A DNA stretch of 14,418 nt from UMGS1766 sp963660915 (GCA_963660915.1 CAVLAO010000042.1:1-14418); one strand, 5' to 3'. Counted from the first letter of the stretch, positions 1-8,534 are shown. The notes: a model not told the origin generated them from the sequence alone. Numbers and translations: made by a program.

Positions 1-187
1 ATGCACCAGTCAATCTCAGTAAAGTTGTAACACTTCATAGAAAAATCTTGTGCAGCGTTCTTAATTCTGATTATATATATATATTGTCAATATAAATTCA
101 GATTTTTGGTTAAATTGCACCATTTTACTGCTGATATGCTTTTTCCTACGTATTACAACTTAGCCCCAACACATAGACATTCAAAAT
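1..187. other. AT-rich intergenic region at the left edge
   Basis: No gene is confirmed here. A leftward ATG at 36-38 stays open to the window edge for about 12 codons, but it lacks a clear ribosome binding site. A short rightward frame ends with TAA at 28-30 and could be the tail of a gene outside the window. The stretch contains a TA-repeat run at about 72-84 and a distant 9-bp inverted repeat, AAGTTGTAA at 22-30 against TTACAACTT at 153-161, which may be chance. A candidate ArgR operator is listed separately. Confidence 0.5.
85..102 (-). promoter_or_regulatory. Candidate ARG box (ArgR operator)
   Basis: The 18 bases match the E. coli ARG box consensus WNTGAATWWWWATTCANW at 17 of 18 positions; the one mismatch is C for G at position 88. 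On the minus strand the box overlaps a TTGACA hexamer (85-90) that could be a -35 element reading left out of the window. The -10 at normal spacing would be GAATTA, which is weak. A poorer 15/18 match lies next to it at 66-83, but it falls in TA-repeat sequence. An ArgR gene lies in this window. Base composition makes chance matches more likely. Confidence 0.35.
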
Positions 188-805
188 TTAAAGGACAGAT
201 AAAAGTTCAGAAAAATGATTGATTTGTTTCCATGGATGCTCAACCACACCCAGACCATAAGCTGCATAAATCATAGGAATATGAGCCTCAGCACATGCTT
301 CTGCATCTCCTTGCGTATCGCCCACATAGACCGGTTCTTTGATATCATACTGTCTGCAGAGACGAATCAAATTTTTCCCTTTTCCTTCGTTATAATCACC
401 ATAACAAATTGTTCCGGAAATGAATTTTTCAAGATCAGTAACACGAAGCATAGTATCAATATAACCTCGTTGACAATTAGATACCACATAAAGTGGCCAT
501 TGCTCTGCAAGGTTTTGCATGGTCGCAGCAACACCAGGGTAAAGGATTCCAGGCTCATGTTCTAACCATTCATTTTCCTCTTGAAAAATAAGATTTCCAT
601 AGTATTCTCTCTCTGCTTCGCTCATATCCGGAAGCAATAATTCAACGATTATATCCATCGTACGACCAAAATAGCCGCCAAGGAATTCTGCTGTAAACCG
701 ACTTGGTTTCCCAGTATATTTTTCAATGCTGTGATTCCACGAATGAGCAACAGGAATACGTGAGTCCCAAAGTGTTCCATCAATATCAAAAATAATGGCA
801 TCCAT
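188..805 (-). CDS. HAD-superfamily hydrolase, phosphoglycolate-phosphatase-like
   Basis: This 205-residue protein is a HAD phosphatase, probably cytosolic and acting on a small phosphorylated metabolite; the substrate cannot be read from sequence. Motif I is DIDGT, with nucleophile Asp7 and acid/base Asp9. A helical cap insert (C1 type, subfamily IA) spans about residues 15-85. Motif II is VVSN with Ser109, motif III offers Lys142 or Lys144 in EGKGK, and motif IV is GDTQGD with Asp163 and Asp167 as magnesium ligands. Length is normal for the family. The start at 805 is supported by AAGGGG at 814-819, 8 bases upstream. It follows purL on the same strand but is separated by a terminator hairpin, so it may depend on read-through or an unseen promoter. 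Phosphoglycolate phosphatase, 5'-nucleotidase or pyrophosphatase are all possible. Confidence 0.9.
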   Translation of the reverse strand: MDAIIFDIDGTLWDSRIPVAHSWNHSIEKYTGKPSRFTAEFLGGYFGRTMDIIVELLLPDMSEAEREYYGNLIFQEENEWLEHEPGILYPGVAATMQNLAEQWPLYVVSNCQRGYIDTMLRVTDLEKFISGTICYGDYNEGKGKNLIRLCRQYDIKEPVYVGDTQGDAEACAEAHIPMIYAAYGLGVVEHPWKQINHFSELLSVL

Positions 806-832
806 ATTTTCATCCCCTTGATATAGTAAAGA

Positions 833-858
833 AAGAGCCGCTGAAACCAGCGGCTCTT
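833..858 (-). terminator. Rho-independent terminator after purL
   Basis: An 11-bp perfect stem (833-843 with 848-858) closes a 4-base loop. On the minus strand it is followed by a T-rich tail, TTTCTTTA. It lies 13 bases past the purL stop codon and before the ribosome binding site of the HAD gene. Confidence 0.85.
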
Positions 859-871
859 CGTTAACATTTGC

Positions 872-3800
872 TTACTTGAAATACTCCGCGCCGGACTCAA
901 ACAGAGGCATATGTTTTTCGCCTGGAATGTTTTTGCCGACATAGGTACCATAGCGCTCACTATGGCCCATTTTACCGAAGACACGACCATCCGGGCTGAA
1001 GATGCCCTCGATTGCGGCAACAGAACCATTTGGATTGGCCGAGATATCCATCGTAGGATTGCCATAGACATCTACGTACTGCGTTGCAATCTGTCCGTTT
1101 TCAATCATTTTTGTCAAGATTTCCTGAGGTGCCACAAAGCGACCCTCGCCATGGGACACAGGAACCGTATAGAGATCATGCACATCCGACTTCAGCATCC
1201 AAGGAGAATGGACGGATGCTACCCGAGTAGTGACATAGCGAGACTGATGCCGACCGATCAGATTAAATGTCAATGTGGGACAAGTATCATCCATATCTCG
1301 AATCTCGCCATAAGGCACAAGTCCCAACTTGATCAATGCCTGGAATCCATTGCAGATACCCAACATCAAACCGTCTCGATTTTTCAGCAGATCATGCACT
1401 GCATCCTTAATTCTGGGATTGCGGAAGAAGGAAGCAATAAACTTGCCAGAGCCTTCCGGCTCATCACCGCCGGAGAACCCACCAGGCAGAATGATCATTT
1501 GCGAATTTTGAATTGCCGTTTCCAGTGCCTTAGCAGAATCCGTCAGCAAATCATTCGTTAGGTTGCGAACAACCAGAATCTGAGGTTCAACGCCGGCACG
1601 CAAGCAAGCATTTGCAGTATCATACTCACAATTGGTACCGGGAAACACCGGGATCACAGCACGCGGACGAGCCACTTTACTGGCAGGAGCAATGTTTGTC
1701 CGTTCTGTAAAGGTAATTTCATCCACCATTTCCGCCTGATTGCTCAATCCGACTTCACAATGAATCGATGCAGAAGGATCTTCTTGATTCAGCTTTTCCA
1801 ATTCATCCGGCTCTTCTTCCGGTTCATCGCTCTTCAATCTGGTAGGATAGACGTCTTCAAGTGTGTGCTCCCAAACAGCACGAAGATCGTCCAACGGCAA
1901 ATATGCGCCCCCAGCTTCCAAAATGGGAGGAAACGCTGTGCGGCCAATGCGCTCACCGAAATCAACATCTTCTGTCAACTCTGCAACAATTGACCCACAG
2001 GCTGGCGCAAACAACTTTTCACCCTTGAGAGCTTCGGTTCCAACAAAACCAATCTCATTGCCGAAGCACATCTTCATCAGACCCTCAGCAACACCGCCGC
2101 TGGTCACTGCCCATGCCGCACGCACTTTTCCAGACTGCACCAATTCATGGAACTGTTCCCACAAGGCCAGTGTACCATCATAATCACCCTTCGGCGCAGT
2201 GAACAAATAGACCGGATCATCCGACTTTTTAAACTCAGGTGATACCACCTGCTCCGCATTCGCCGGTGCAATTGCAAAGCTGACCAGCGTAGGCGGAACA
2301 TCCATATCAAGGAAGGAACCAGACATAGAATCTTTGCCGCCAATTGCAGCGGCTTTCAAGCCGATCTGTGCGCTCAATGCGCCAAGGACGGCAGCAAATG
2401 GTTTACCCCAACGAGAGGGCTCATCCCGCAGTTTTTCGAAATATTCCTGCAAAGACAGATATGCCAGCTTTGGATCCGCGCCAGACGCCGTCAATTTTGC
2501 AATGGATTCTACAACAGACTCTGCCGCACCCTGGAACGGATTGCGCTCACTGCGATAAGGATCGAAGCCAAACGCCATTACAGAGCAGGTTTTTGTAACA
2601 TGACCAGGGCCGACCGGCAACAGCGCTGCCATAGACTGCGTCGGTGTCAACTGCTCCCGTCCGCCAAAGGGCATTAACACGGAAGATGCACCGATAGAGC
2701 CATCAAACCGTTCTACCAAACCACGTTGAGAAGCAATATTGGGATCGGATGCAATACGCTGAAACTGTTGAATAGGATCTACTGTATAATCAGTAGTTGC
2801 ATCCGCATCCTGCATCTGCGGAACAGACACTGTAATATGCTTGTCTGCACCGTTACTGGACAAAAAGGCCCGGCTTAAATCAGCAATTTTTACGCCGTTC
2901 CACGTCATAACCATGCGCGGCTCTTCGGTAACAACTGCTACTTGATATGCCTCCAGATTCTCTGCTGTTGCAGCGGCAATAAACTTCTCGGCATCTTCAG
3001 GGCGAACTACAACTGCCATACGTTCCTGAGACTCAGAAATCGCCAGCTCTGTTCCATCCAAACCCTCATATTTCTTTCGCACTGCATTCAGATTGATGGA
3101 AAGGCCATCCGCCAACTCACCGATTGCAACACTGACACCACCGGCGCCAAAATCGTTACAACGTTTGATCATGCGCGTTACATCGCCGTTACGGAACAGG
3201 CGCTGAATCTTTCTCTCCTCCGGGGCATTACCCTTCTGCACTTCAGACGCCATTGTCTCCAGTGACTTCTTATTGTGGCTTTTGGAAGACCCCGTTGCAC
3301 CGCCGATACCATCTCTGCCGGTACGACCGCCCAACAAAATTACTACATCGCCCGGAGTCGGCTCTTCACGTACTACATTTTCTGACGGAGCTGCACCAAC
3401 AACAGCACCCAGTTCCATATGCTTTGCAACATAGCCTGGATGATAGAATTCACTCACCATACCAGTAGCCAGTCCAATCTGATTGCCATAGGAGGAGTAT
3501 CCCGCTGCTGCTGTGGTACACAACTGGCGCTGGGGCAGTTTGCCTGCCAGTGTCTCGTCCATTGGTGTACGCGGATCACCGCAACCGGTTACACGCATAG
3601 CTTGATAGACATAGGCACGACCGGACAATGGATCTCGAATTGCACCGCCGATACAGGTAGCTGCACCACCAAAAGGCTCTATCTCCGTTGGATGGTTATG
3701 CGTTTCGTTCTTGAACATAAGCAGCCAATCCTGCTCTTTGCCATCTACATCCACCGGAATATGAATGGAACAGGCATTGATCTCTTCTGATTCATCCAGA

Positions 3801-4678
3801 TTCGGAAGCTCGCCACGCTTCTTCAGGACCTTGGTACCCAATGTACCGATATCCATAAGTGTCTGAGGGCGCTTTGAGGACTTTTCTTCTCCATAAACCT
3901 CAACACGACCTGCCAGATAGGCCTCGTAAGCCTTCCGAACCTCCGGATCCTGAATATCCACCGCATCGATATGGGTTCCAAAGGTTGTATGGCGGCAATG
4001 GTCTGACCAATAGGTGTCAACCAGCCGCAACTCGGTAATCGTCGGATCCCGCTTCTCTTCATCGCGGAAATAAACCTGAAGGAATTTCAAGTCATTGACA
4101 TCCATTGCCAAGCCATACTCACCGAGCATTTCGGTCAATCCAGCCTCATTTTTATCCCGAAATCCATCCAAAACTGCAACCGTCGTTGGGATATCATAGT
4201 GCTGAGTCAGTGTTTCCGGCTTATCCATGGATGCTTCCCGTGTTTCAACAGGATTGATAAGATAATTACGAATCTTATGCTGTTCCGATTCTTCCAAATG
4301 ACCCATAAGCACATAGATCTTGGCACAACGTACCAGTGGGCGTTCACATCCGGCCAACAACTGAATGCACTGCGCGCAGGAATCTGCCCGTTGATCGAAC
4401 TGTCCTGGGAGCGATTCTACCGCCAAAATTGTGTATTCACCCATGATTTGAGGCATTTCCTCATCATAGAAGGAATCACACATAGGCTCCGAAAAAACCG
4501 TTGTGCGGCATTTTAGATAAACGGGATACTCAATACCGTCAATATCATAACGACAGAAAATCCGTACACCTTCCAGTTGTGCCACACCAAGCTGCTCCTT
4601 CAATTCCTGAAAGACTTTGCCTGCCTCTACGTCAAAGCCTGGACGTTTCTCTGCATAGCAACGGAACACATAATTCAT
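872..4678 (-). CDS. purL: Phosphoribosylformylglycinamidine synthase, single-chain (PurL with fused glutaminase)
   Basis: This 1268-residue cytosolic enzyme performs the fourth step of purine synthesis, converting FGAR plus glutamine and ATP into FGAM. An N-terminal PurS-like region (about 1-150) is followed by the linker and first AIRS-like half with WSDHCRHTTF near residue 230, FKNETHNHP near 323-331 and FGGAATCIGG near 336-345. The second synthase half spans about 620-940. After an acidic linker near 950-965 comes a class I glutamine amidotransferase domain with catalytic Cys1109 in GICNGFQ and His1176/Glu1178 in SHGEGRF. Glutamine and ATP sites are therefore in one chain, as in the long E. 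coli-type enzyme, rather than the split PurS/PurL/PurQ of Bacillus. An upstream in-frame ATG at 4697-4699 is possible, but AGGAGG sits 9 bases before the ATG at 4678, so the shorter start is preferred. It lies 53 bases after pgeF and probably shares its transcript. Confidence 0.96.
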   Translation of the reverse strand: MNYVFRCYAEKRPGFDVEAGKVFQELKEQLGVAQLEGVRIFCRYDIDGIEYPVYLKCRTTVFSEPMCDSFYDEEMPQIMGEYTILAVESLPGQFDQRADSCAQCIQLLAGCERPLVRCAKIYVLMGHLEESEQHKIRNYLINPVETREASMDKPETLTQHYDIPTTVAVLDGFRDKNEAGLTEMLGEYGLAMDVNDLKFLQVYFRDEEKRDPTITELRLVDTYWSDHCRHTTFGTHIDAVDIQDPEVRKAYEAYLAGRVEVYGEEKSSKRPQTLMDIGTLGTKVLKKRGELPNLDESEEINACSIHIPVDVDGKEQDWLLMFKNETHNHPTEIEPFGGAATCIGGAIRDPLSGRAYVYQAMRVTGCGDPRTPMDETLAGKLPQRQLCTTAAAGYSSYGNQIGLATGMVSEFYHPGYVAKHMELGAVVGAAPSENVVREEPTPGDVVILLGGRTGRDGIGGATGSSKSHNKKSLETMASEVQKGNAPEERKIQRLFRNGDVTRMIKRCNDFGAGGVSVAIGELADGLSINLNAVRKKYEGLDGTELAISESQERMAVVVRPEDAEKFIAAATAENLEAYQVAVVTEEPRMVMTWNGVKIADLSRAFLSSNGADKHITVSVPQMQDADATTDYTVDPIQQFQRIASDPNIASQRGLVERFDGSIGASSVLMPFGGREQLTPTQSMAALLPVGPGHVTKTCSVMAFGFDPYRSERNPFQGAAESVVESIAKLTASGADPKLAYLSLQEYFEKLRDEPSRWGKPFAAVLGALSAQIGLKAAAIGGKDSMSGSFLDMDVPPTLVSFAIAPANAEQVVSPEFKKSDDPVYLFTAPKGDYDGTLALWEQFHELVQSGKVRAAWAVTSGGVAEGLMKMCFGNEIGFVGTEALKGEKLFAPACGSIVAELTEDVDFGERIGRTAFPPILEAGGAYLPLDDLRAVWEHTLEDVYPTRLKSDEPEEEPDELEKLNQEDPSASIHCEVGLSNQAEMVDEITFTERTNIAPASKVARPRAVIPVFPGTNCEYDTANACLRAGVEPQILVVRNLTNDLLTDSAKALETAIQNSQMIILPGGFSGGDEPEGSGKFIASFFRNPRIKDAVHDLLKNRDGLMLGICNGFQALIKLGLVPYGEIRDMDDTCPTLTFNLIGRHQSRYVTTRVASVHSPWMLKSDVHDLYTVPVSHGEGRFVAPQEILTKMIENGQIATQYVDVYGNPTMDISANPNGSVAAIEGIFSPDGRVFGKMGHSERYGTYVGKNIPGEKHMPLFESGAEYFK

Positions 4679-4687
4679 ATCTTCAAA

Positions 4688-4693
4688 CCTCCT
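4688..4693 (-). promoter_or_regulatory. Ribosome binding site fixing the purL start
   Basis: A perfect AGGAGG on the minus strand lies 9 bases upstream of the ATG at 4678. It would lie inside the coding sequence if the upstream ATG at 4699 were used, which argues against that start. Confidence 0.85.
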
Positions 4694-4731
4694 GACCATC
4701 GGGTTTTAATTAAAAAATATATAGCTATCTT

Positions 4732-5547
4732 TTAAACCAGTCCTATTACTGCCGCCAGTGATCCCCGCGCATTACCATCTCGACGATGGCTGAAAAATGT
4801 TTTTTCATCACAGGCCGTGCATGCATTACTTACGGCAATCTGATCCGCCGGCACTCCTGCTAACTGAAGCCAGTGTTGATTGATTGCTTTTAAATCAACG
4901 TGAAACTTTCCGGAATTCTCAGCAGCAATAAACCTATCTGCCGTTGTTCCCAGTGTATGCTTCATTGCCTCCGGCACATCACCATTGGTTTCGAAACAGC
5001 ACCGAGAGATCCCCGGACCAATCGCACAGAGCAAATCTGCAGGATTGCATCCATAAACTGACTGCATTTTTTTCACCGTTTTTGCTGCAATACCGAGCGC
5101 AGTCCCTCGCCAACCTGCATGGCAAGCACCGACAACTCTGCGCACCGGATCATGCAATAAAACCGGAATGCAGTCTGCACTGAAAACCATCAGCATCAAG
5201 CCGGGAACATCCGTGATAAGTCCGTCCGCTTCATAATCCCGATCTAAAAAGAAGCCCTTACCCGCGTCTGCCATAGTTACTGTTCGAATCGAGTCGGAAT
5301 GCACCTGCTTTGCGCACACCAGTCGATCCAGTCGCGAGTTTGCGCCAATTGCAGAACAAAAACGGCGGCAATTTTCTGCCACGCGCTGGGGCATATCTCC
5401 CCGATCTAATCCTAAATTCAACGAATCAAACGGGGCGCTACTCACTCCCCCCAGCCGAGTTGAAAAGCCATGGACTGCCGTCTCACAATTCAGCCCCTCT
5501 GCCCGGTAGAACACAACATCAGCTTTGGTACAACGAGAAATCTGCAT
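4732..5547 (-). CDS. pgeF: PgeF/YfiH/LACC1-family protein (peptidoglycan editing factor, laccase-domain)
   Basis: This 271-residue protein belongs to the multicopper-oxidase-like YfiH/YlmD family (DUF152). The conserved metal and active-site residues are visible: His83 in KQVHSD, Cys126 in SADCIPVLL and His143 in CHAGWRG, followed by the GPGIS motif near 177-181. Family knowledge gives two roles: removal of wrongly incorporated L-serine from peptidoglycan precursors (PgeF in E. coli), and purine-nucleoside phosphorylase/deaminase activity in LACC1/FAMIN relatives. Which applies here cannot be read from sequence. Its ATG shares one base with the secA stop codon (TAATG), implying translational coupling, and purL follows 53 bases later. 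In many Firmicutes the homologue ylmD sits in a cell-division cluster, so this placement differs. Length is typical and no key residue is missing. Confidence 0.92.
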   Translation of the reverse strand: MQISRCTKADVVFYRAEGLNCETAVHGFSTRLGGVSSAPFDSLNLGLDRGDMPQRVAENCRRFCSAIGANSRLDRLVCAKQVHSDSIRTVTMADAGKGFFLDRDYEADGLITDVPGLMLMVFSADCIPVLLHDPVRRVVGACHAGWRGTALGIAAKTVKKMQSVYGCNPADLLCAIGPGISRCCFETNGDVPEAMKHTLGTTADRFIAAENSGKFHVDLKAINQHWLQLAGVPADQIAVSNACTACDEKTFFSHRRDGNARGSLAAVIGLV

Positions 5548-8300
5548 TATTGCTGATCCTGACCATGGTAGGCTTCACACGTGCACTTTTTCCACTTCAG
5601 TCCACTGCCGCAGGGGCAAGGATCATTCCGGCCAATCTTTACCACTTTGCGCACCGGTTGCTTTTTAATTGTCTGGTCGTTGCCGCCGGACTCACCGGTT
5701 ACCTTTGCAACTGCCTTCCGCTCTACCCGCTCTTTCACGCGAGTAATATAGATGCGGCGCACAGTCTCTTCCTGAATTGAAGTAATCATGTTTTCAAACA
5801 TCTCATATCCTTCGCGCTTATAAGCAACAACAGGATCCTCCTGTCCATAAGCACGCAGACGAATTCCCTGTTTTAATTCGTCCATGGCATCAATGTTATC
5901 CATCCAGTATTCATCGACCACGCGCAGCATAACTACCCGCTCCAACTCACGCATCAGTGGCGCGCCGAGAATCGCTTCCTTCTTCTCATAAATATCGAAT
6001 GCGCGGTCTTCCAGTTTCTGAATCAATTCTTCGCCCGTATAGGAAGTCAACTGCTCATCATCATAGCACAGCTCATCCGGAAGCAGGAACACTCCGCGAT
6101 AAATCGCAGTTGCATCCTTCCACTCCTCTGCAGTCATATGCTTGCGCTCGCCCAACACACCGTTAATATTATTGGTGATCATGGTCTGGATCATTCCGGA
6201 AATTGATTTTTTCAAATCCTCCCCTGCCAAAACCTTGCGACGCTGCTCATAGATAACTTCACGCTGCGTATTCATAACATCATCATAGTCCAGCACATCT
6301 TTACGGGACTGGAAGTTCCGAGACTCGACGCGCTTCTGCGCGTTTTCAATGGCTCCTGAAAGCATCTTTGCGTCAATAGGCGTGTCTTCATCCACACCCA
6401 TCTTATCCATCAAATTCTGGATACGTTCACCGCCAAACAGGCGCAAAATGTCATCTTCCAACGACAAGAAGAAGCATGTCTCGCCCGGATCACCCTGTCG
6501 ACCGGCACGACCGCGCAGCTGGTTATCAATCCGGCGGGATTCATGCCGTTCAGTACCCAGGATATAGAGACCGCCGGCTGCACGCACTTGCTCCGCTTCC
6601 GTCTGGATAGATTCCTTATACTTCCGCTCAGATTCCGCATAAAGCTGACGCGCCGCCAGAATTTGCTCGTTATCTGTTTCCGCATAACCGGTAGCCTCGG
6701 CAATAACCTCGTCCGTATATCCCGCTTTGCGCAAGTCGGCCTTTGCCAGATATTCTGCATTACCGCCCAACATGATATCTGTACCACGACCTGCCATGTT
6801 CGTTGCAACGGTTACCGCGCCCAATTTACCAGCCTGAGCAATAATTTCCGCTTCTTTCTCGTGCTGCTTTGCATTCAATACATTATGCTTAATGCCCTTC
6901 TTTGTAAGCATCTTACTGATCAGCTCCGACTTTTCAATCGAAACCGTACCAACCAGTACCGGCTGCCCCTTAGCATGGCACTCTTCAATTTGCGCTACAA
7001 TGGCACGATACTTGCCTGCCTCAGTCTTGTACACTCGATCCGGATTATCAATACGTACCACAGGTTTGTTGGTCGGAATTTCCACTATATCTAAGCTGTA
7101 AATAGAGCCGAATTCCTCTTCCTCCGTCATAGCAGTGCCGGTCATGCCGGATAGTTTACCATACAGACGGAAATAATTCTGGAAGGTAATTGTAGCCAGT
7201 GTCTTGGACTCGTTGGCTACCGTTACACCTTCTTTCGCCTCAATTGCCTGATGCAGTCCTTCGTTATAACGACGGCCAAACATCAGTCGACCGGTGAATT
7301 CATCGACGATAATCACCTGACCGTCTTTCACTACATAGTCTACATCACGCTTCATAACGCCGCGTGCGCGAATTGCCTGATTGATATGGTGATTCAATGT
7401 GGTATTCTCCGCGTCCGCAAGGTTGTCCAGATGAAAATATTCTTCTGCTTTCTTAATTCCCTTTGGAGTCAGGGTAACATGCTTTCCCTTCTCCTCTACA
7501 ATGTAATCCGCATCGCTGTCTTCGTCTTCCAGTTCCTTATCGTCCGTTTCCTTAATGCGCTGACACTTTAATCCGGCAACAAAATGATCCACCTGAGTAT
7601 ATAACGCAGTGGATTCATCTCCCTTGCCGGAGATAATCAGCGGAGTACGCGCTTCGTCAATCAAAATAGAGTCTACCTCGTCAACGATAGCGAATGCCTG
7701 CCCGCGCTGTACCAGGTCGCGATCATAGATAGCCATATTATCGCGCAGGTAATCAAATCCCATTTCATTATTTGTGCCATAGGTAATATCCGCAGCATAT
7801 GCCGCTTTACGCTGCTCTTTTGTCAAATCATGAACAATCAGACCAACCGAAAGGCCCATAAAGCGATAGACTTTTCCCATCCACTCTGAGTCACGCTTAG
7901 CCAGATAATCGTTCACCGTAACAATATGCACGCCTTCCCCGGTCAATGCATTCAAATAAGCCGGCAAGGTGGCAACCAGCGTTTTACCTTCGCCGGTACG
8001 CATCTCGGCGATACGCCCTTGATGCAGCACTATGCCGCCAATCAACTGCACCTGGTATGGACGAAGACCCAACACACGGTCGGCCGCCTCCCGCAAAGCT
8101 GCAAAAGCCTCCGGCAGAATGTCATCCAACGTCTCACCATTTGCAAGACGCTGCTTAAATTCCGGTGTTTTTGCCTGTAGCTCAGCATCCGACAACGCAT
8201 GATATTCATCTGCCAATGCCTCAATTTTATTCACAGTCGGCATCAGACGCTTGACTTCTTTTGTAGAGGAAGTGCCAAACAGCTTACGCATAATATTCAT
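5547..8300 (-). CDS. secA: Preprotein translocase ATPase SecA
   Basis: This 917-residue motor uses ATP to push unfolded preproteins through the SecYEG channel at the membrane. Numbered from the chosen start, Walker A is MRTGEGKT at about 100-107 and the DEVDSILIDEARTPL Walker B/DEAD region starts near 207. The preprotein cross-linking domain follows, then the second nucleotide-binding domain with TNMAGRGTDIMLGG and RGRAGRQGDPG. The helical scaffold/wing region is next, and a zinc-binding tail CPCGSGLKWKKCTC ends the protein. An ATG at 8321 adds 7 residues but has no ribosome binding site. AAAGGA at 8311-8316 is 10 bases from the ATG at 8300, and that start gives the usual SecA N terminus (MNIMRKLFG). 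It is the first gene of a leftward unit with pgeF (one-base overlap) and purL. The zinc tail has Thr where CC or CH is usual. Confidence 0.97.
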   Translation of the reverse strand: MNIMRKLFGTSSTKEVKRLMPTVNKIEALADEYHALSDAELQAKTPEFKQRLANGETLDDILPEAFAALREAADRVLGLRPYQVQLIGGIVLHQGRIAEMRTGEGKTLVATLPAYLNALTGEGVHIVTVNDYLAKRDSEWMGKVYRFMGLSVGLIVHDLTKEQRKAAYAADITYGTNNEMGFDYLRDNMAIYDRDLVQRGQAFAIVDEVDSILIDEARTPLIISGKGDESTALYTQVDHFVAGLKCQRIKETDDKELEDEDSDADYIVEEKGKHVTLTPKGIKKAEEYFHLDNLADAENTTLNHHINQAIRARGVMKRDVDYVVKDGQVIIVDEFTGRLMFGRRYNEGLHQAIEAKEGVTVANESKTLATITFQNYFRLYGKLSGMTGTAMTEEEEFGSIYSLDIVEIPTNKPVVRIDNPDRVYKTEAGKYRAIVAQIEECHAKGQPVLVGTVSIEKSELISKMLTKKGIKHNVLNAKQHEKEAEIIAQAGKLGAVTVATNMAGRGTDIMLGGNAEYLAKADLRKAGYTDEVIAEATGYAETDNEQILAARQLYAESERKYKESIQTEAEQVRAAGGLYILGTERHESRRIDNQLRGRAGRQGDPGETCFFLSLEDDILRLFGGERIQNLMDKMGVDEDTPIDAKMLSGAIENAQKRVESRNFQSRKDVLDYDDVMNTQREVIYEQRRKVLAGEDLKKSISGMIQTMITNNINGVLGERKHMTAEEWKDATAIYRGVFLLPDELCYDDEQLTSYTGEELIQKLEDRAFDIYEKKEAILGAPLMRELERVVMLRVVDEYWMDNIDAMDELKQGIRLRAYGQEDPVVAYKREGYEMFENMITSIQEETVRRIYITRVKERVERKAVAKVTGESGGNDQTIKKQPVRKVVKIGRNDPCPCGSGLKWKKCTCEAYHGQDQQ

Positions 8301-8310
8301 TGGTATTCTA

Positions 8311-8316
8311 TCCTTT
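8311..8316 (-). promoter_or_regulatory. Ribosome binding site fixing the secA start
   Basis: AAAGGA on the minus strand lies 10 bases upstream of the ATG at 8300. It would be inside the gene if the ATG at 8321 were used, so it favours the shorter SecA. Confidence 0.7.
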
Positions 8317-8376
8317 CCCATCGCTTAAAGCGGGTAAACTGATATCATTTCATACGAATTTGATTTTAACATAGCC

Positions 8377-8405
8377 ACCATAAAAAAGAAAGTACTATTT
8401 GTAAA
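8377..8405 (-). promoter_or_regulatory. Candidate secA promoter
   Basis: On the minus strand, TTTACA (8400-8405, 5 of 6 to TTGACA) and TATGGT (8377-8382, 4 of 6 to TATAAT) are spaced by 17 bases. This would give a leader of about 70 bases before the secA ATG at 8300. The -35 overlaps a 14-bp dyad. TAAAAT closer to the gene is an alternative -10 but lacks a -35. Confidence 0.35.
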
Positions 8406-8410
8406 CAAAT
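8397..8410. repeat. 14-bp dyad overlapping the candidate secA -35
   Basis: The arms ATTTGT (8397-8402) and ACAAAT (8405-8410) are perfect inverted repeats around a 2-base centre. The position over a putative -35 would suit a DNA-binding regulator. I cannot assign it to a known factor, and the AT-rich arms allow chance occurrence. Confidence 0.3.
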
Positions 8411-8507
8411 CCAATGTAGAAATTCGCATCTTAATCGGCAACTTCTCCGTATCTATGTTGACCTGGATAAAATCCACCCTTAAAAACTGTTTTTCAGGAT
8501 AGGATAA

Positions 8508-8531
8508 GTCTGTGGGTCACAGTCCACAGAC
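8508..8531. repeat. Inverted repeat upstream of the pncB promoter
   Basis: Perfect 8-bp arms GTCTGTGG (8508-8515) and CCACAGAC (8524-8531) flank an 8-base centre. It ends 7 bases before the pncB -35 hexamer. It lies outside the pncB transcript and has no T-tract, so a protein-binding site is more likely than a terminator. Confidence 0.5.
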
Positions 8532-8534
8532 ATA

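Noticed and set aside
71..84. TA-repeat run as a microsatellite or phase-variation tract
   Set aside because: Short, imperfect and within ordinary AT-rich intergenic sequence; no coding gene or well-spaced promoter elements depend on its length.
22..161. Possible miniature transposable element bounded by the 9-bp inverted repeat
   Set aside because: Arms are short, no target-site duplication is seen, and the repeat does not recur elsewhere in the window.
911..1561. 216-codon rightward open frame opposite purL
   Set aside because: It lies wholly antisense to the conserved glutaminase half of purL, has no recognisable domain and no ribosome binding site; a shadow frame.
4700..4731. Promoter or purine riboswitch between pgeF and purL
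   Set aside because: The gap is only 32-53 bases, with TATATT but no -35 match, and is too short for a riboswitch.
6543..7094. 183-codon rightward open frame opposite secA
   Set aside because: It is antisense to the conserved second ATPase domain of SecA and has no family resemblance; a shadow frame.
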